Source: Glycomyces algeriensis (GTDB lineage Bacteria > Actinomycetota > Actinomycetes > Mycobacteriales > Micromonosporaceae). From it: a DNA stretch of 56,754 bases. Below are positions 8,264 through 15,586 of this stretch, in pieces. Location: assembly GCF_027622855.1 (NCBI RefSeq), contig NZ_JAPZVR010000007.1, positions 226,649 through 283,402 on the forward strand, read 5' to 3'. The notes beneath the pieces are model-generated. The model did not search any database, was not told the DNA's origin, and was given only the letters and a program-made list of their open reading frames with translations. How positions within the stretch are numbered: the stretch's first letter is position 1; every line of letters begins with the position of its first letter. The position numbers and the translations under genes were made by a program.

Positions 8264-8680
8264 ATGTTCAAAAGCATCAGCATCCACACCGTGTTCGTCC
8301 TCGACCAGGAAGAGGCGATCGACTTCTACGTGGGCAAGCTCGGCTTCGAGATCGTCGAGGACGCCGACCTGGGGTTCATGCGCTGGCTCACCGTCTCCGT
8401 GCCCGGCGACCCCGAGCACCGCATCCACCTCGAGGTGCCCGGCCCGCCCTCGCAGAGCGACGAGACCGCCGCGGCGGTCCGCGACCTGCTCACCAAGGGC
8501 GCGCTCGGCGCCACCGTCCTCACCACCGACGACTGCCGCGGCACCTACAAGCGGCTCACCGACCTCGGCGTCGAGTTCACCGAAGAGCCGGTCGAGCAGC
8601 CGTACGGCATCGACTGCGCCCTGCGCGACCCCTTCGGCAACCACATCAGGATCACCCAGCCGGCCGCCTCCGAGGCCTGA
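8264..8680 (+). CDS. VOC (glyoxalase/bleomycin-resistance superfamily) protein
   Basis: This 138-residue protein has the paired beta-alpha-beta-beta-beta folds of the vicinal oxygen chelate superfamily. Unit 1 starts ISIHTVFVLDQEEAIDFYVGKLGFE, with the typical A..FY...LGF pattern. Unit 2 starts ATVLTTDDCRGTYKRLTDLGVEF and ends in FRDPFGN-like RDPFGNHIRI. Members include dioxygenases, glyoxalase-like lyases and drug-binding proteins, and the sequence does not decide between them. It lies downstream of the AraC-type regulator and has its own putative promoter. A hairpin terminator follows the stop codon. Confidence 0.85.
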   Translation: MFKSISIHTVFVLDQEEAIDFYVGKLGFEIVEDADLGFMRWLTVSVPGDPEHRIHLEVPGPPSQSDETAAAVRDLLTKGALGATVLTTDDCRGTYKRLTDLGVEFTEEPVEQPYGIDCALRDPFGNHIRITQPAASEA

Positions 8681-8700
8681 TCGGACTGGACGCAGGGAGA

Positions 8701-8726
8701 CGCCCGGGCCGCTACCCGGGCGTTTC
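8701..8726 (+). terminator. hairpin terminator after the VOC gene
   Basis: An 8-bp perfect stem (CGCCCGGG and CCCGGGCG) with a six-base loop is followed by TTT. It lies 20 bases after the VOC stop codon. Confidence 0.75.
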
Positions 8727-8796
8727 GCGTGCCTGCGGGGGTTGGGCCGCCGTGCGGCGGGTACTCCGGAAGCTCGAAGCGGCACTTGGAGGGAAC

Positions 8797-9243
8797 ATGG
8801 ACGGCACAGAGGAGCGGCAGGAGCGCATCGTCGTCGGCGTCGACGGCTCCGGGCCCTCGATCAGGGCCCTGGAATGGGCCGTCCGGCAGGCGCGGCGCAC
8901 CGGCGCGAAGGTCGAGGCCGTGCAGGCCTGGGAAGTGCCGACGATGTACGGCAGCGGCATGATGGTCCTGCCCGGCGGCGAGGAGTTCGACAACTCCGCC
9001 AGGCAGTCGCTCGAGGCGGCGGTCAACCACGCCCTGGACGGGAAGACGGACGTCGAGGTCGAGCACCACACCGTGGGCGGCCACCCTGCCAAGTCGCTGA
9101 TCGACATGGCCGAGGGCGCCGACCTGCTCGTGGTGGGCAGCCGCGGGCACGGCGGATTCGTCGGGGCCATGATCGGCTCGGTCAGCCACTACTGCGTCAA
9201 CCACGCCCCCTGCCCGGTCGTGGTCATCCGCGACGCGGACTGA
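8797..9243 (+). CDS. universal stress protein (single UspA domain)
   Basis: This 148-residue protein is one UspA domain. It opens with the strand RIVVGVDGSGPSIRALEWAV, typical of actinobacterial Usps, and ends with the nucleotide-binding signature VVGSRGHGGFVGAMIGSVSHYCVNHAPCPVVV, which contains the G-2x-G-9x-G-S pattern of the ATP-binding subclass. ATP-binding Usps act in stress or dormancy responses in the cytoplasm; the specific role here is unknown. GGAGG lies four bases before the chosen ATG; an upstream in-frame ATG is less well supported. The gene ends eight bases before the convergent GH43 gene, and no clear terminator separates them. Confidence 0.9.
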   Translation: MDGTEERQERIVVGVDGSGPSIRALEWAVRQARRTGAKVEAVQAWEVPTMYGSGMMVLPGGEEFDNSARQSLEAAVNHALDGKTDVEVEHHTVGGHPAKSLIDMAEGADLLVVGSRGHGGFVGAMIGSVSHYCVNHAPCPVVVIRDAD

Positions 9244-9251
9244 GGCCGGTC

Positions 9252-10745
9252 CTACTCCACCGGTTTGGTTGAGGTGTAAGCGAACCTGCGCAGCCGCGAG
9301 GCGTCGCCCGCGGCTCCGACGCCGAGGACCCGGCCGGTGAAGCCGGCCGCGACCTCGGTCGAGAGGTAGCGGCCGTCGAGCCGCGCCAGCTCCGTGACGT
9401 CGCCGCCACTGACCAGGGCGAGCACGATGTCGTCGGGGCCGAGGGCCGTCAGGGTCTCGGGCTCGCAGTCCACCGCGGCGATCCGCAGCACCACCGCGTC
9501 CCCGGACACCGGGGCCGCGCCCAGTTCGGCGCTGACGCCGCCGATCCTCGCCTCCGCGCGCACCGCGCCGTCCTCGAACACGAGGCCGTAGCGGTGCCGG
9601 TCGTCGATGCGGACCTCGAAGCGGCCCGAGCCCGTGAACTCGGCCTCGGCCACCCAGCGCAGGTCCTCGACGCGCGTGCACAGCAGCCCGGGGGAGCCGT
9701 CGCCCGGGGCGCGGAGCCGCAGGCCCCCTTCGGGATCCGCTGCGGCGATCGCGTCCGGTTCGCTCGCGGGCGAGACCCAGCGCAGGTGCAGGGCGTCCGC
9801 GGTGAAGTCGTCTTCGAAGGCGGTGTCTTCGGGCGTGAACTCGTACCGGTGCTCGTCGAACACCGGCCAGCCGTCGACCCAGTCCACCCCGGCGAGGAAG
9901 GTCTCGCGGCCGAGGACGTGGTAGCTCGGGGTGAACCCGGCGGGGCGCACGGCGAGGTAGACGGCGGCCCATTCGCCGGAAGCGGTCTGGACGAGGTCGG
10001 CGTGCCCGGTGTTCTGGACCGGCAGCCCGGGCCGGGAGCGGTGGCTGAAGACCGGGTTGGCCGGGCAGGACTCGTAGGGGCCTTCGGGGCGGTCGGCGCG
10101 GGCGACCGTGACGGCGTGGCCGCGTTCGGTGCCGCCCTCGGCGAGGAGCAGGTACCAGTGGTCGCCGTGCTTGTAGAGGTGCGGGGCCTCGGGGAAGTCG
10201 AGGCCGCCGGTGCCCTGCCAGACGCGGTAGGGGTCGCCGATGAACTCGCCGGTCTTGAGGTCGACGCGGCCTTGGAGCATCCCGTGGAGGTCGGTGCCGG
10301 CGACGCGGCCGGTCCAGGTGAGGAGGAGTTCGCCCTCGTCGTCCCAGCAGATGTCGGGGTCGATACCGACGGCCTGGGGGATGAAGATCGGGTCGCTCCA
10401 GGGGCCGGCGGGGTCTTCGGCGGTGACGATGGTCTGCCCGGAGTCGGCGTCGCCGACGTTGGTGGTCACGAAGTAGAAGCGGCCCTCGTGGTGGCGGAGG
10501 GTGGAGCCGTAGATGCCGCCGGAGGGGCGGCCGTCGCCGCGCAGGAACTGGCCGCGGCGGTCGAGGATGTTGCCGATCTGCTTCCAGTGCAGGAGGTCGC
10601 GGCTGTGGAAGATCGGGGCGCCGGGGAAGTACTCGAAGCTCGAGTGGGCGAGGTAGTAGTCCTCGCCGACGCGGCAGATCGTCGGGTCGGGGTGGAACCC
10701 CGGAACGACCGGGTGCTCGGCCCCGGAAACGGCAGGCTGGTTCAC
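9252..10745 (-). CDS. glycoside hydrolase family 43 (beta-xylosidase / arabinofuranosidase-like)
   Basis: This 497-residue enzyme probably acts in the cytoplasm because no signal peptide is seen. The N-terminal five-bladed propeller shows the three GH43 acidic positions: the general base Asp20 in FHPDPT, the pKa-modulating Asp near 129 in GIDPD, and the general acid Glu near 186 in DFPEAPH. The C-terminal 180 residues form a beta-sandwich of the kind found in GH43 beta-xylosidases (GH43_11/12-like). It should release xylose or arabinose from short xylo-oligosaccharides. The GTG start follows GGGAG and gives a start just before the catalytic domain. A promoter and a CAAACTTTG palindrome lie upstream, similar to the operator of the GH30 xylanase gene at 25 kb. 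Confidence 0.9.
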   Translation of the reverse strand: MNQPAVSGAEHPVVPGFHPDPTICRVGEDYYLAHSSFEYFPGAPIFHSRDLLHWKQIGNILDRRGQFLRGDGRPSGGIYGSTLRHHEGRFYFVTTNVGDADSGQTIVTAEDPAGPWSDPIFIPQAVGIDPDICWDDEGELLLTWTGRVAGTDLHGMLQGRVDLKTGEFIGDPYRVWQGTGGLDFPEAPHLYKHGDHWYLLLAEGGTERGHAVTVARADRPEGPYESCPANPVFSHRSRPGLPVQNTGHADLVQTASGEWAAVYLAVRPAGFTPSYHVLGRETFLAGVDWVDGWPVFDEHRYEFTPEDTAFEDDFTADALHLRWVSPASEPDAIAAADPEGGLRLRAPGDGSPGLLCTRVEDLRWVAEAEFTGSGRFEVRIDDRHRYGLVFEDGAVRAEARIGGVSAELGAAPVSGDAVVLRIAAVDCEPETLTALGPDDIVLALVSGGDVTELARLDGRYLSTEVAAGFTGRVLGVGAAGDASRLRRFAYTSTKPVE

Positions 10746-10774
10746 AGTGCTCCCTCGATCAGCGCGGAAGCACC

Positions 10775-10804
10775 AGATTAAGTTGTGTCGCCAAACTTTG
10801 TCAA
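10775..10804 (-). promoter_or_regulatory. promoter of the GH43 gene with overlapping operator
   Basis: On the minus strand, TTGACA (10799-10804) and TAATCT (10775-10780) are separated by 18 bases, a good SigA-type promoter about 30 bases before the GTG start. The perfect 9-bp palindrome CAAACTTTG (10792-10800) overlaps the -35 element, so a bound repressor would block RNA polymerase. AAGTT/AACTT arms nearby add a second, weaker dyad. Confidence 0.7.
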
Positions 10805-10952
10805 CAGCCCGCACGCGTCCTGGCGAGAATGGTCGCGGTTCGGCGAGAATGGCTGCGCCGCAAACCAGGGCGAGGACCGAAGACGACCGGTTCCAGGTTC
10901 GAGAGACCGAGGTCCGGTGACGAGCATCGCTCGCGTCTTGTTCAAGAACGGA

Positions 10953-10970
10953 TTTTGTCGGACCCGTATG
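10953..10970 (+). repeat. 18-bp repeat TTTTGTCGGACCCGTATG, first copy
   Basis: Identical in all 18 positions to 14995-15012. It lies 46 bases beyond the 3' end of the low-GC gene pair, close to where base composition changes, so it might mark the border of an insertion. Confidence 0.8.
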
Positions 10971-11016
10971 AACGGTCGACGAAATGTTGACACTATATGT
11001 CTCTCAAGGTAACGCC

Positions 11017-11838
11017 TCAAACTCCCAGGATGAGTATCCGCGTCAGATGGTTGCTCATCAGAGGTTCCCGGTCTAAGTCGTGTTCTTGCAAGATCCGTGT
11101 CTCAATACGCGTGATTCCGAGATCGGTGATTTGCCAAACAAATTTCACTTTGGTGATCTGCCGAACCTTGGCACCTGAAAGCTGGATTACCGCCTGGCGA
11201 ACTCCGGACGCGGCCTTTGGAATAGCGCTTATCAGATCTTTGATAGACAATCCATCCCGAGCATGGAGAAGATGGACAAGGACTTCTTCCTCTGTCGTGA
11301 AGCTCACCGATTGGAGCAGAGGCAGTCCACCATAGTTCCTGATGAGCGGTTGGGGAAAGCGCGATAGTTCCTTGATCACCTCGACCGCAACGGCTCGATC
11401 GGTCGTAACAAACAAGCGAAGAAGGTCCGCCAGAACCCAGCGTGCTGACTCGACGATAAGCCTCGAATCAATCTCGTTTGCTTCATATGTGGGTGACACG
11501 TGTACTGCGCCCCGCTGACTCCGCAGCTTGTAGATCGCACGAAGCACCCGAGCCATATGGTTGGCAGCCTGACGCTCTGGAAAAGCATGTGACACTTGGT
11601 CATTCTCAAGGTAGCCCAAACACTGATCTACGCCCTTGGTGAGGTTGAGATTGCCTGAATCAACGCTATAGAGAATCCTGGCAGCGACCTCAGCGAACCG
11701 GCCCCCGTCAAGCTCGCTGTACTTCCACTTTCGCAGCGCAAAGGCTTCTTCCAGTTGCGTTGCTTCGCCAATAAGCTGCTTTGCAAGCGTTGGGTCGATA
11801 GCCACACTCAGCGCAGCAACAAGCTCATCTTCGTTCAC
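11017..11838 (-). CDS. orphan protein with HEPN/Abi-like helical region and C-terminal winged-helix-like part
   Basis: This 273-residue protein is not one I recognise by name. Residues 1-150 or so are helical and contain ELDGGRFAEVAARIL and then YKLRSQRGAVHVSP, followed by ESARWVLADLLRLF. The second stretch resembles the (R)NxxxxH core seen in HEPN and Abi_C-type abortive infection proteins, although the usual Asn is Ser here. The last 120 residues (SFTTEEEVLVHLLHARDGLSIKDLISAIP...) look like a winged helix. Base composition is near 50 percent GC, unlike neighbours above 70 percent, so the gene is probably acquired. It starts seven bases after the stop of the partner gene, as an operon. A defence or toxin-like role is an inference. 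Confidence 0.7.
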   Translation of the reverse strand: MNEDELVAALSVAIDPTLAKQLIGEATQLEEAFALRKWKYSELDGGRFAEVAARILYSVDSGNLNLTKGVDQCLGYLENDQVSHAFPERQAANHMARVLRAIYKLRSQRGAVHVSPTYEANEIDSRLIVESARWVLADLLRLFVTTDRAVAVEVIKELSRFPQPLIRNYGGLPLLQSVSFTTEEEVLVHLLHARDGLSIKDLISAIPKAASGVRQAVIQLSGAKVRQITKVKFVWQITDLGITRIETRILQEHDLDREPLMSNHLTRILILGV

Positions 11839-11845
11839 TCATGCC

Positions 11846-12703
11846 TCACTTGCCAGATTGACCGAGGGATCCGAGGTATTCCGTACCCGCAGGAGTTATC
11901 CGAATGGTGTTATCGGATGCAGAACGATTGACATAGCCGACCTTCCGCAGGCCCTGAAAGTGTCCGTTTATATCTCTCGTGTGGATACAATCGCCAAGAT
12001 GATCGGTTAGCCACATCACATCGGCGTTAGATAGTCCGCGAACACCAACTTCACTTGCCATCCTCAAGGCCCACAGCATTTTGTCACGCTTAAGCCTAAT
12101 ACTATGAAAAGCCGGAATCCCTGCAATTTCGTGCGGGATTTCTTCGATACCAGCGAAAGTCTCCGGCTTAGTTATCGCACGCGATTTCTTGCCATTCGCG
12201 CGAGTCTTAGGCGCTTGGCCCCGTTTCGGTCGGATAACTCCAAATCCATGCTCTATGACGCCTTCTGCCTTTGCCGTCAGGTAGAGCTCTCCTTTTACAG
12301 AGCCCGTTCCAATCCAGCCTGCCAAGATAGCCTTGTCAAGATCACGCGCAAAGCCCGTCGGCTGCTGCTCTCGAGCCTGACGGAAGAGGGGCTTGATCAT
12401 GTCTGCCGTGAACGTATCCTGAGACCCGTCCTGAAGCACATACGCAGCGAACGCGACAATCTTCTCGGCGTTGGTCTTAGCACCGCTTAGTTCGATGGCG
12501 TCCCTCAACGACGTGGCCCGTAGCGAAGGTTCCTTGCCAGCCGGCACTGCAGGCTCTTCTAGCTGCTGCCGAGAGGGTGCGGCGAATGAACCATCAGTAC
12601 CCTCATCCACAAAGGCGATGATTCGAGCAGCTTGCGAAATGGTGATCTCTTCGCTGAATGACACTCGACCAGTCAGCGTGAGTTGCACTAGACCCTCATC
12701 CAT
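11846..12703 (-). CDS. orphan protein with two winged-helix-like segments, partner of the HEPN-like protein
   Basis: This is a 285-residue protein of unknown family. An N-terminal segment (VQLTLTGRVSFSEEITISQAARIIAFVDE) precedes a linker, then a first winged-helix-like region (about 70-155, NAEKIVAFAAYVLQ...GWIGTG...LTAKAEGVIE). A basic linker (KTRANGKKSRA) follows, then a second (about 210-285, KMLWALRMASEVGVRGLSNADVMWLTDHLG...GYVNRSA...ITPAGTEYLGSL). Two such modules suggest a DNA- or RNA-binding or sensor role. It is the first gene of the low-GC pair. A TTGAGA/TACGAT promoter lies directly before the ATG with six bases between, so the mRNA may be leaderless. The codon use is clearly different from the host genes. 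Confidence 0.7.
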   Translation of the reverse strand: MDEGLVQLTLTGRVSFSEEITISQAARIIAFVDEGTDGSFAAPSRQQLEEPAVPAGKEPSLRATSLRDAIELSGAKTNAEKIVAFAAYVLQDGSQDTFTADMIKPLFRQAREQQPTGFARDLDKAILAGWIGTGSVKGELYLTAKAEGVIEHGFGVIRPKRGQAPKTRANGKKSRAITKPETFAGIEEIPHEIAGIPAFHSIRLKRDKMLWALRMASEVGVRGLSNADVMWLTDHLGDCIHTRDINGHFQGLRKVGYVNRSASDNTIRITPAGTEYLGSLGQSGK

Positions 12704-12709
12704 CCGAGG

Positions 12710-12746
12710 ATCGTAGCAGATTTGCGCTCTATCTCAAGTTCTCAAG
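12710..12746 (-). promoter_or_regulatory. promoter of the low-GC pair with tandem CTTGAGA repeats
   Basis: On the minus strand, TTGAGA (12732-12737) and TACGAT (12710-12715) are spaced by 16 bases, and TACGAT is six bases before the ATG. The -35 hexamer belongs to the second of two adjacent 8-bp direct repeats (CTTGAGAA, CTTGAGAT; 12731-12746). Such an arrangement could be an operator for a self-encoded regulator. Confidence 0.55.
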
Positions 12747-12902
12747 ATTTACTCGCTCATGTGTTCCTTATATGATCAACTGTTCGATGGACCTGCGGGC
12801 GGATGGGTCGGGCCGCGAAAGACCCCCGATTAGGTGGACCAGAACCGACTTCGGTCGGACCCTGATTTTTGGACCCTCGGAGGCCAGCGGGCCGCGGGCG
12901 TC

Positions 12903-12966
12903 GAGGGTGTCCTTTTCACTGGTAGTGGTGAAGGTGGGACTGGGCGGGTACCCGGGGCCTCCCGTA
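12903..12966 (+). repeat. 64-bp interspersed repeat, copy 1
   Basis: This 64-bp block matches 60 of 64 positions of the block at 15014-15077 in the same orientation. It contains an internal dyad, TTCAC and GTGAA separated by a short GGTAGT-type loop, and a KpnI-like GGTACC. It lies in the 312-base gap between the low-GC pair and the ABC exporter gene. A GTCGGACCC word lies about 45 bases upstream. Otherwise I see no gene in 12704-13015. Confidence 0.85.
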
Positions 12967-13015
12967 TACCCGCCCGCCGGGCACCCGCCCGGCACGACTC
13001 CCACAAACCCCCGGC

Positions 13016-14770
13016 TCAAGCCGCCGCGTGCTGCACACCCCAGGTCCGCGCGTACCGGCCCGAGCGTTCGAGCAGCTCATCGTGCGTGCCCTGCTCGATG
13101 ATCCGCCCGTGCTCCATCACCACGATCACGTCCGCGCTGCGGATCGTGCTCAGCCGGTGCGCGACCACCAGCGTGGTCCGCCCGCGCATCAGCGTCTCGA
13201 GCGCTCCCTGGATGTGCCGCTCCGACTCCGAGTCCAGCGCGCTCGTCGCCTCGTCGAGGAACAGGATCCGCGGGTCGCGGATCAGCGCCCGCGCGATCGA
13301 GAGCCGCTGGCGCTGCCCGCCCGAAAGCCGCGCGCCCCGCTCGCCGACGACCGTGTTCCACCCGTCGGTAAGGCCCTCAACGAATTCCAGCGCGTTCGCG
13401 TCGCGCAGCGCGCGCCGCACCGCCTCGTCGTCGATCGGCCCGAGGCCGTACGTGATGTTGTCCCGCACCGACCCCTCGAACAGCACCGAGTCCTGCGGCA
13501 CCACCGACACGTGCCGGCGCACCGACCGCATGTCGAGGTCCTCCATGTCGGCGCCGTCGAGCAGCACCTTCCCGCCCGCGGGCCGGATCAGGCCGAGGAC
13601 GGTGTTCATCAGCGTCGACTTGCCCGAACCCGAAGGGCCGACGAGCGCAACGGTCTTCCCCGCCTCGATGTCGAGGTCCACCGCGTCCAGCGCGGGCGCT
13701 CCCCCGTCCGGGTACCGCACGGTGACCTCGCGGAGCTCGATGCGCCCTTCGACACTATCCACAGTGGGCTTTCCCTCGTTGTACTCGACGTCGGGGTCCT
13801 CGAGCACCTCGGCGATCGACCGCGCCGACTCGGTGCCGCGCGCGGTCACCGGGACCAGGTTGAGCACGGAACCGACGGAGCCGGTGAGCATCGAGAAGTA
13901 GGTGCCGAGCACCACGACCTGCCCGGCCGAGATCGGCGCCCACTCCATGACGGCCACCGTGGCGGCCAGCAGCAGGCATCCAACCGACAAGAGCTGCATG
14001 GTGACCCAGCTGGCGGCGCCGAACCGGCCGTTGACGACGTCGAGCCGCAGCCCGCGGTGGCGCACCTCCTCGGCGACCTCCGCGACGCGCCCGGTCGCGA
14101 CGTGCTCGAGCCCGTGCGCGCGCGTGATCGGCATGAGCGCGGCCATCTCGCCGACCCGCGCGGAGAAGACCTCCATCTCGCGCCGGAACTCCTCGTTGCG
14201 TTCGCGCGAGCGACGGCGCGTGAACCACCAGACGCCGAAGCCGCACGGGATCGAGAGCGCGAACACCGGCAGGAACTGCGGCACGGTCAGCGCGGTCATG
14301 GTGATCGCGCCCGCGAACACGAACACGGCCGAGAGGAACGGCCCGCCCGACTGGGCGAACATCATCTCCACGTTCTCGACGTCGCGCACGACCTTGCTCT
14401 GGATGATCGAGGCGTTCGACCGGGAGTGGAACCCGATGGACAGCAGTTGGAGCCGCGCCGCGAGCGCGTTGCGGAAGCCGGCGCCGAGCGAGCGGACCGC
14501 GCCCATGTAGAGGCGGGTGAACCACACGTGGGTGAAGGCGTTCTGGATGACGAGGACGGCGGCGCCGATGGCGAGCCAGCCGAGGGTCGAGAGGGGGCCG
14601 CCGCGCACGACCGCGTCGACGGCGGCGCCGGTGATGACCGGCATGAGCCAGGTCGGACTGTCTTTGACCGCGAAGACGCCCGCGGCGAGGGCGAGCTGCG
14701 CCCTCCGGGGTCGGAGCGCTCGTGCGACCGAGGCGAGTGGACGTTTCCCGTCGAGGGTGATGGATTCCAT
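13016..14770 (-). CDS. ABC exporter, fused membrane and ATPase domains (MsbA/MDR-like half transporter)
   Basis: This 584-residue half transporter has an N-terminal six-helix exporter domain (about 1-310) and a C-terminal ATPase. The ATPase has Walker A GPSGSGKST, Q-loop VVPQDSVLF, signature LSGGQRQR, Walker B ILFLDEA, and the His-switch VAHRLST. It would act as a homodimer or with an unlinked partner to export lipids, peptides or drugs; no partner is adjacent. The ATG at 14770 gives the normal family length; an upstream in-frame extension of about 39 residues has no membrane or domain signal. No ribosome binding site is evident before the ATG. Copies of a 64-bp direct repeat lie on each side of the gene. 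Confidence 0.88.
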   Translation of the reverse strand: MESITLDGKRPLASVARALRPRRAQLALAAGVFAVKDSPTWLMPVITGAAVDAVVRGGPLSTLGWLAIGAAVLVIQNAFTHVWFTRLYMGAVRSLGAGFRNALAARLQLLSIGFHSRSNASIIQSKVVRDVENVEMMFAQSGGPFLSAVFVFAGAITMTALTVPQFLPVFALSIPCGFGVWWFTRRRSRERNEEFRREMEVFSARVGEMAALMPITRAHGLEHVATGRVAEVAEEVRHRGLRLDVVNGRFGAASWVTMQLLSVGCLLLAATVAVMEWAPISAGQVVVLGTYFSMLTGSVGSVLNLVPVTARGTESARSIAEVLEDPDVEYNEGKPTVDSVEGRIELREVTVRYPDGGAPALDAVDLDIEAGKTVALVGPSGSGKSTLMNTVLGLIRPAGGKVLLDGADMEDLDMRSVRRHVSVVPQDSVLFEGSVRDNITYGLGPIDDEAVRRALRDANALEFVEGLTDGWNTVVGERGARLSGGQRQRLSIARALIRDPRILFLDEATSALDSESERHIQGALETLMRGRTTLVVAHRLSTIRSADVIVVMEHGRIIEQGTHDELLERSGRYARTWGVQHAAA

Positions 14771-14994
14771 TGCAGCAATGGCCCCGTGTTCGATTGGAGG
14801 GTTCAGGTTGGGCGGCAACGGAACTCGGATGGGATGGGGTCCCGGTGCCGAACGGTGCCGCGCGATGCGCCGAACACGCGAAGTCACCGCCCCCGACCAT
14901 AACCCCGGCAGCCGCGAACCGCCTCCGCTTTACGCGCAAGTCACAGCCCGCCGCCCGCAGCGGCAGTCAGCCGATGTTTTCGCAGGTCAGAGGC

Positions 14995-15012
14995 TTTTGT
15001 CGGACCCGTATG
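14995..15012 (+). repeat. 18-bp repeat TTTTGTCGGACCCGTATG, second copy
   Basis: The 18 bases are identical to 10953-10970, which lies in the gap between the GH43 gene and the low-GC pair. Shorter forms (TTGTCGGACCC or its complement) occur at 52729-52739 and 42282-42292, and a one-mismatch form near 51087-51097. It directly abuts the 64-bp repeat. Confidence 0.8.
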
Positions 15013-15013
15013 G

Positions 15014-15077
15014 GAGGGTGTCCTTTTCACTGGTAGTGGTGAAGGTGGGATCGGGAGGGTACCCGGGGCCGCCCGTA
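15014..15077 (+). repeat. 64-bp interspersed repeat, copy 2
   Basis: This copy is 60/64 identical to 12903-12966 and in direct orientation. The two copies are 2.1 kb apart and bracket the ABC exporter gene. The differences cluster in a four-base patch after GGTGGGA and at one base near the end. Confidence 0.85.
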
Positions 15078-15086
15078 CGGCCTGAG

Positions 15087-15182
15087 GCCGCCAGGCCGCC
15101 AGGCCGCCAGGCCGCCAGGCCGCCAGGCCGCCAGGCCGCCAGACCGCCAGACCGCCAGACCGCCAGACCGCCAGACCGCCAG
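15087..15182 (+). repeat. octanucleotide tandem array, 12 units
   Basis: Seven perfect copies of GCCGCCAG (15087-15142) are followed by five perfect copies of ACCGCCAG (15143-15182), 96 bp in all. Two homogeneous blocks suggest separate rounds of slippage expansion. It begins nine bases after the 64-bp repeat and lies in non-coding sequence. Confidence 0.95.
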
Positions 15183-15586
15183 CGAAGAGCAGCGCATCAT
15201 CCGGGGCACCCTTCGCCGCGAGAGGCGCAGGACCGGACCGGAAGACGGCTGGCAGCCGATGGCATCGACACGGGCCCTTACTCGCGGTAAGGGCGTTGGC
15301 GGTCACATTTCGGATCGCCTTGCACGGCAATGGGAGCGGAAAAATAAGGGGTCGCTTCTCGCCGTTGATGTTGACAATGCGCGCAGACTTCGCTCATCAT
15401 GCAGTAACCGCAAATGGTGATCTGCCCAGTGCGACAAGGGTTTACGGCGTCACCCGAATGGGTTACGTCAGAGGCCGCACGAAGCGGAACAACTCCATAG
15501 TGCAGAATCTCCATCAGTCGCCCGGTGGCTCTCGAGCTACCAACTTTCAGACCACCGGGCGACCTAACAACGAAGAGAGAACTCTC

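Larger units (their letters stand above)
14771..15586. other. 816-base non-coding region with repeats
   Basis: I see no convincing gene here. It holds an 18-bp repeat, copy 2 of the 64-bp repeat and the octanucleotide array, each listed separately. A TTGACA element at 15371-15376 with CATCAT-like sequence about 18 bases downstream is a possible promoter for the rightward orphan genes. Long open frames across the octanucleotide array are low-complexity translations of the repeat. Confidence 0.6.

Noticed and set aside
12904..13101. Short frames across the 64-bp repeats that translate to similar SFSLVVVKVG peptides
   Set aside because: The similarity is explained by the repeated DNA. The frames lack ribosome binding sites and diverge after the repeat.
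15087..15182. Possible CRISPR array
   Set aside because: The units are contiguous 8-mers without spacers, and no cas genes are present.
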